Assembly: GCF_023053635.1 (NCBI RefSeq)
Contig: NC_086183.1
Span: 35,383,501 to 35,447,500 of the forward strand
DNA length: 64,000 nucleotides
Origin: Elgaria multicarinata webbii
Taxonomy: Eukaryota; Chordata; Lepidosauria; Squamata; Anguidae
Direction of reading: 5' to 3'
The notes under the pieces are model-generated. The model was not told the DNA's origin, ran no database searches, and saw nothing but the letters and a program-made list of their open reading frames with translations. Made by a program: the position numbers and the translations under genes. Positions 54,601-61,909 of the stretch are shown piece after piece (position 1 is the first letter of the stretch; each line of letters starts with the position of its first letter).

Positions 54601-57600
54601 CAGCACGAAGGGCTCTCAGTCCCCAGCTCCAAACCGCAGGAGACTCTGCGTAAGCTAGTTGGGGGGCAGTGGGGGGATGGACGAGATAATTGGCAGGGGA
54701 ACAGGCAAAGGAGGCACCTGGTTTTAATGTTGCAAAATAGGCACGTTGCAGAAAAGAAGTCTTCCAGTTATACAATGTTCTCTGCAGAACTCAGGTGGAT
54801 CTGTTGAGAAAGATGCTCCGAAACATCCTCAGAGAAGCAACGTTGGGGCATGTAGGGCTGGCTCCCCACTTTTCAATTGAAATGGGGCACGATCCACTGC
54901 TAGGAAAGAGGTTCTCCGTTGAAGCGAGTGGGAACTGCTCAGGAGCCCTTCTGCCTGGCTGGCAAAATGGGGGCTGCCCCCAGTCAAGGCTTAAGTCTGC
55001 CAGGTTGCCATGGAGACATCTAAGCCTCCCTTGGGAATGGAGGGAGGCCTCTGTGTCACCCTTGGGGAGTTGCCGTGAGCAGGACCAAGGGGCAAATTCT
55101 CTAGTAGAGACCCAGATGAGGGGCAGGGAGGGTGCATTGAGGATCATGCCCCCCCCAATTCGCACAGAGAGTGAGGCCTTAATGGCTGGCCTGAACATGG
55201 CGTGTGAGGTGACGATTTAGCACTAGTTGTGTAATGCCAGGATTTCACTGGATAACATATGATATACGCTGTTATATGATCTGTGTCAGCTTCAAACATA
55301 TGCAGAGTGGATTTCTGTTGCCACGGAATGGTAAAACTCAATCAACCAACAATTATTAAGCATTTATCCAACATTCAGTCATAAAAAGGGAATAACTACC
55401 TTTTAACAGGAAGCTGGATTCAATAATGTCAGATCACATGACATATAATTTTAACACAGAGCCAAAAAGTAAAATTTCGACCTTCCCACATTCATTTTAA
55501 ATTTTCCAAGTGGATCAATGTTTCATGAAATCCACATACAGATCGGTCCACCAACCGGCACCTCTGCTTGTCAGTCAGAAAAGGCCAGTAATTATACAAA
55601 AATCCTTTTACATCCCCGAGGAAAAACAAGATAGAAATATGAGCCAGGGTGGAAAGGGGGAACCCTCGTTTGCTGCCTGCAAAGGATGGGCAAATAAGAA
55701 AGACAGCAGCCATTTCATTTCATTTTTTGTCCTTACCTAACAGACATTCAGGACAGACAGACACGAGGAAGAACTTTTTTACACTGTGGAACTCACTACC
55801 ACAAGATGTAGTGATGGCCTTCAACTTGGGTGGCTTTAAAGGGGGATTTGGCGAAGCCAGGGAGGAGGAAATGGCAATCCGTGGCTACCAGCCCTGAGGG
55901 CTGTATGCTACCTCCAGTATCAGGGGCAGGATGCCAGTTGCTGGGGAGGGTGCTGCCGTTGCGCTCCTGTCCTGCTTGTGGGCTTCCATTGGGGACACCT
56001 GGGCGGCCACAGTGCTGGACTAGAGGGCCCCCATTGGGTCTGATCCAGCCCTGGGGCACTTCTGCTCTGTGGTCTCACCAACGGGCACTCCCAGAGCGCA
56101 CCCCCCCTTCGCTCCTGCAAAGCTGCCGCTGCCCACAACACCCCCAGAGTAAGCTGAGCAGGGAAGGCAGCGGTCACCGCATGGCTCTGGCAGGCTGCGA
56201 TCACCCCACCCGTTCCCTGCCCCACACCACAGCCATGCCAAGGAGATCCAGCACCCCCTTCATGGCCAGAGGCTGCCAGGAGGGCAGCCACAGCTCCCCT
56301 CAGTCAGGGCAGGGACTGAGCCCTGCTCAGCAGCTCCAACCGCCAGCAGCAACCTGCAGCTGCCCTTTTAACAGGGGAACCACCAGGACCAGCCGGGGAA
56401 GGCCATCCCAGCCACAGCAACCAATGACTCCCTAGAGCCAAAGGGACCCATCGGCCCGGGAGCCTGGGGGCCCACCTGGAGCTTCCTGAGGAGTCCTCTT
56501 TTGTAACTGAGCTCTCTTTCTCAGGGAAGCCCTATCAGCCTGCCTCTTGGGGTGGTGATACTCCTGGGGGGGGGTGCCCAGCCTCTGCCTCCGAGGTGGA
56601 ACTCCCCTCATCCTGCGGAGATGGACTAGCGGTGATCTCCCCGGAGAGCCTCGGTGCCCCCAGATTTCCTTCCACGGATGGCTGCTTGGCACGCTTTGTC
56701 TCTAGCTTCTCCTCAGAGGAGGATTCCTTCACTGGGGTGGGGGGTGGGGACGACAGATTCCACAGCACTGCATGAAAACTAAAGCAAATTGCCTTGGATG
56801 GAGAATGCAGGGTCCCAGGAGTCTTGTTTTTTGAAAAGCAAGTGTCTGGTCCTCATAGCTGAAAGTGTTTGGGCAATGCCTGGTGGGATCCCAGGAGCCA
56901 GAGGAGCGTCTGAACAAGGTTTGTGGCATGCTTCTCCCCATGGCCAGCGGGGGCACAGAGAAGAGGCCCACAGGCACCGGGGGCCCTTGGTGAGGGGCTG
57001 TGGTTGGAAGGCAGGGGGCACGTGGGCAACGATCCCTCCCTTCCCGTCCATAGGAGGGGCATCAGCTGATCGAGGAGAAGCCGGAGCTTGCAGAAACCGT
57101 GAGGAAGAAGCTGGTGGAGATCCGGCAGTGCTGGGCGGAGCTGGAGTCCACCACGCAGGCGAAGGCCCGGCAGTTGCTGGAAGCCACCAAGGCCGACCAC
57201 CTGGTGCAGAGCTACACAGACCTCGACAAGCGCCTGCACCACATGGAGAGCCAGCTTCAGGCGGTGGATCCTGGGCCCGACCTGGCCAGCGTCAACAGCA
57301 ACCTCAAGAAGCTCCAGGTGGGGCACCAGGCGGGGTTCGGGATGGACAGCGGGGGGGGGGCGCAAAGAGAGGGAATCTGCTGTGTCAGGATTGCAGAAAC
57401 GGGGGCTTCACAGCAGGCGACGGACGGGAGGTTGGAGGAGTTTTGACTCCAGCTTTGGGACGGCACCTGGGGTTCCCTGGGAGCTGGCTGGCGCACCTCC
57501 TGGGGTTCTCTCCACAGTGGCACGTACAGAATATTCCGCGCGTGCGCACTGTTCCCGTGTGCAGCCAGGCATCCGGGGGTGTTTGTCTAGCATGCGCTCT

Positions 57601-60600
57601 CAGCAGCTGATCCACCACCGCAGCTGGGGAGAGGCAGCAGCTCCCTTCCAATGGTGCTGCTTATATCACTAGCACGAAATGTCCCCGGCTCTCTCCCTTG
57701 GATTCTCCTTTGGCGCTTGGGGCACGGAGAAAAGAAAGGTGTGGGGACGGGGGAAAGGGGCTCTTCAGAGCAGCCCAGCGTGCTTTCCGGAGGGCAGACC
57801 TCCGGCTTCTTGACTTCTCCCCCTCCTGTCTCCCCGTACCCCCTTAGCTCCCAAGGAGGGGCAAACTGCTTCTCATCCTAGGAGCCCCCTCGCCAAGAAG
57901 CGTGGCGCAAAGCACAAAGCCTGGGGTGGCTGTGCGTGTCCCCTTGGTGACCGTCAAGCGTCCAGTGCCTGCTCTCCCTAGCCCCAGGAGGCACATTGGG
58001 CCTTGCTCTCCCTGAGGGGGTCTTCCTCCCTGGTCCACACATGAGGGGCCTCTGGGGTGAGTAGAGGGAGGGGCAGGATGCTGGAGAGGCCCTCTGCTGA
58101 TGGGCTAAGCCAGCAGGAGGCTTCATACCGGGAGAAGGCTGCCCTTCAGATAGCCCACTTCCAGTCCCCACAGGGCTTTAAAGCTCATCAGCCGCACTTT
58201 GAATTGGGCCCAGAGACGAATTGGAAGCCAGGGCAGCTGCCTCAGGAAGGGCCATCTGCTCCTCAGAGAAAACAGACACTGCATCACCCAGCTGCCACGT
58301 TCTGCATTGTTTTCTGGCTGTTTTTCAAAGGCCTCATTGAGTGTGTGCTGTGGTCCAAATGTGATGTAACTAAGGCATGTGTTACCACAGTCAGATCTGC
58401 TGAGTCCAGGAACGGGCACAGTTGTCGCACCAGCCTCAGCTGGACAAAGGCACCGCTGGCCTCCCCCATCCACTGAGGGATAAGGCTGGGCGCAGACGCA
58501 CCCCCAGACTATGAGCCTGCATTTGTAAAGGGAGTGCAACCCCCTCCCAGCCTGCCAGAAACATGTTTCCTGGCTGTTCCTGTGAATCAAGAACGGCTCA
58601 TCCTCGCCAAGATTCAGTTTCAGTTTGTTTGCGCATATCCGGCTCATTAGCACCTCCAAAACTGGATTGTGCTGGAAAGGAGAGACAGAGTCCGTTGCCT
58701 GTCGGTAGCACAGCACTCCTGCTCCTTGAATGACTTCTCCAAGTGGTTTTGCATAGATGTTAAACACAATTCCGGGGTGGGAGTGGCAGGATGGAACCCT
58801 GAGGGATGCCATAAACCGTCAAACAGGACCGCTGCCCCCCCCCAAACACCACCTTCTGAGACTGACCTCCAAAGATGGGCCATAACCACTGGGCCGTCAT
58901 GCTTCTGAGTCCCAGCCCAGCCACCGATCCAGAAGAGCAAAATGGGTGTCCCTACCAAAAAGTGCCGAGGGGTCCAGCACAGCCAAGAAGGGGCACGCCG
59001 CTTCCTCCGCCCAGTTCCCAGCCTCGGTCGGCTACCAGGCCAACCAAAGCTGTGTCCGTATCAAAACCAGGCCTGAAGCCAGATGGGGACGGACCTCCTG
59101 GATCCGTCTTGTGTCTCGAGCTCATGGAAGCTGCTCCAGGCGAGAGAGCTTTCCTACCGGTGGAAAACCAGCCTTCCTACAGGGGAGGGGCTCTAGCGTT
59201 CTCCCCCCGGCCCCAGGTCCTCATGTCGGGGACATGGGCAGGACGGTGCTGCTGTGCTCATGCCGTGCTTGTGGATTTCCCGCCGGGACCTCTGACTGGC
59301 GACTGTGGGGTGGGATGGTGGACTAGAACGGAGCTTCAGGGCTTTTCTTAGGAACTCACCTGAAGACAAAAATGCCTCCTCACAGGAAGCCCGCATGCTA
59401 GCTCGGAGAAGGTCAGTCAAGAACTCCTCTTCTCCCTGTGATGCTCGCTTTCTCTGGGGGCACGGAAAAGCCTTCAGTCCTGTGAGCTCCCACCTGCAGC
59501 CTGAGGTGGCCCTGCTCCGGCACTGGCTGCCTTCCTGCCTTTGGGAGAAGGAGGTCCTGGAGGAGAGAGCACAGGGAGGGGAGGGGAGGGGCGCTGGCTG
59601 GCTTTCCTGCCTCGTAGTAGGGCCCTGACTTTAAGGGCCTCTTCAGCAAGGCCGGAGATGTGGGGCCCTGCACCGCCCCATCGTCCAAGCCAGAGAGGCG
59701 GGCAGGGCTTGGGAACAGGAACCCAGGGTGCCGGTGGGAAGAGGAGAGCGGCTGCCAGGTTGGGGGCTCAACCCTCTGACCCTCTGACCCTGGGAGGCCG
59801 TTAGGGGGTGCCGGGCAGCCAGTAAACCGAGGCAGCAAGAAGCAGGGGCTGGTTTTGCTGGGCGGCTGGTCTCTTGGGGAGGCGGCTGGTCTCTTGGCTG
59901 CCACCTCTAGCCGGTCCTCCTCCTCTGGCAAGCCCGCCTTCGCCTTCCCTCGTTCAAAGGATCCTTTGTGGGAAACGCAGGAAGAGCCGGAGGGTGTTGG
60001 GTTTTGGAGTTCCTTCCCTATGATTGATGGGAAACCTGGTCACATAACCTGACTGCATACTGCTGAGACTCCGGGGGGGCTTTGTCACCCCACACATCCC
60101 AGCTCTTTGGCCTTGCTGGAAGGGCCAATTCGGACTACAAGGGCACCAGATTCTGGGACGCGTCCAGTTCACAGATCCGCTTGCCCAGAGCTGCTCCCTC
60201 TTTGGGGGGAGGGGGAGAGGGGCACCCTGAAGCCTGGCAAAGGGAAGAGCAGATACTTTGGGATTGGGGCAGCCCGAGCTCCTGTGCTGCCCATCACTGG
60301 GGCGGCCAGGGTGTCTGTGCACAGTCACTGACCGATCTTTTGTATTACTGCCTGGCATCCAGGGTTGCACAGCTGAGAGCAGCCGATGGGCGAGGTGAGT
60401 GGGGGTCCGTGTCCCAGGACCCTTGCAACGTGCCTCCTGAAAGGGGAGCCCAGGGCCCGGCTGAGCCATACTAGTGGGGGGATCGATCCCCGGGCGCAGC
60501 CATGGAGGCAGGTGGTAGCAGAGGTCAAGATCCGGAGCAGTCGTCTGCCGGAAGGGAGTCCGCTCACAAGGGCTCCGCTCTTCCGTGGCGCTTGGCTTTG

Positions 60601-61840
60601 CCCTGGGGCCGGGGACCTGGGCCTCGCCTGCTCCTCCTCTGGCCCAGCCAGGCCGGAGCCCCCGCTCACCCACACGGTGGCTGCAGTGGTGGCAGCTCCG
60701 TGGCTCCCGGGGATGCAGAGCGCCGCCTCTGGCTTGCCTCCAACACCAACCTCTCCGTTTTCCGTCCTCAGCAGCCCACGGCCGTTCAGAGCCAGCCATT
60801 GCTCATCACATCCTAGTGCGGTTTGTCTCATCACGCTGCATGGCGGTACAGTAGCCCTTTTTCTTTGAATCCATCTGTGTCGCATTTGTCTTTCCTTTCT
60901 CTTCCCCCCCCCCTCTGTATGACACTCCGTTTCCTCAAGCAGGTGGACTGGGTGGGGGCACCTGTTCCTCCAGCATGTTCCCTTCCCTGGTTTTTCTCCA
61001 TTTAATTTCTCCTGTTTCCTGTGAACTCTTGTGAGCTGCCAAGTAATTTCCACTGCCCCCTCCATGGCACGGAGCCCCGTTCCAAACATGCTGTGCTTTG
61101 TAGATCAGTGGGGGGGGGGCTCTGGGGAGCAGGAGGGCTCAGGGGGGCCTGGAAACACCTGGTCCTGGGGTAGGACGAGCCAGGCCACGGGCGGGCGGCT
61201 GGAGGCTCCCCAGGAGAAGAGGGGCACTTGTGGGCGGGATGTCCTTCTGCACATGCCCTGGGGCTTACTGAGCACCCAACTGCGTGGCTCGGCTCCCATC
61301 TTCCCCCCATCGATGGCATCTAACTTCCCCCAAGGGAGCCTGGGAGTTATGGGTTGTGAGGGTGCTGAGCAGTCCCTGTTTGAGCCCCCCACCTGAGTTC
61401 CCAGAGCTCGTGGGGGCAGAGGGGAAGGTAGGTCTGCGCTTGATCAGTGCCGGGGGTCCTCCACTGCTGCTGCCTGGGGGAGGGGCAGAGGAAGGGCCTC
61501 CTGCAAGGGGGCAGGCAGAGGGCTGCCTGCCTGCCTGCCTGCCTGCCGCCCCAACTGCTTTCCTCCTGCTGCCTTCCGCCTGTGCACACTTGTGGTTTCG
61601 CCAAATGGAAACAGGACCCCAGAGTAGCTGTCCTGTCCGGAACGATGAATTAAGTGCCTACCAGGACGAGTCACAGTGCAGTGATTTCAGCGGGAGGACA
61701 GTAGCCCAAGAGCCTGGAGGGGAGCAGGAGGGCGGGAAGGGCAAAGGGGGGCCGGGAAGCCAGGGCCCTGGAGCTCCCGGTGCCCCTGGGGAGGGGGATG
61801 TGCTGGCCTGTGGAAGGGGCTCCGTGCTGGCAGTCCCTGC

Positions 61841-61909
<69 letters not shown>

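Larger units (their letters stand above)
52370..57053 (+). other. SPTBN4 intron, 4.7 kb
   Basis: Contains a SINE and a CR1 remnant. 55,240-55,740 is an AT-rich stretch with no recognised family, and 56,430-56,780 has an unassigned minus-strand frame. The rest is unremarkable. Confidence 0.6.
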
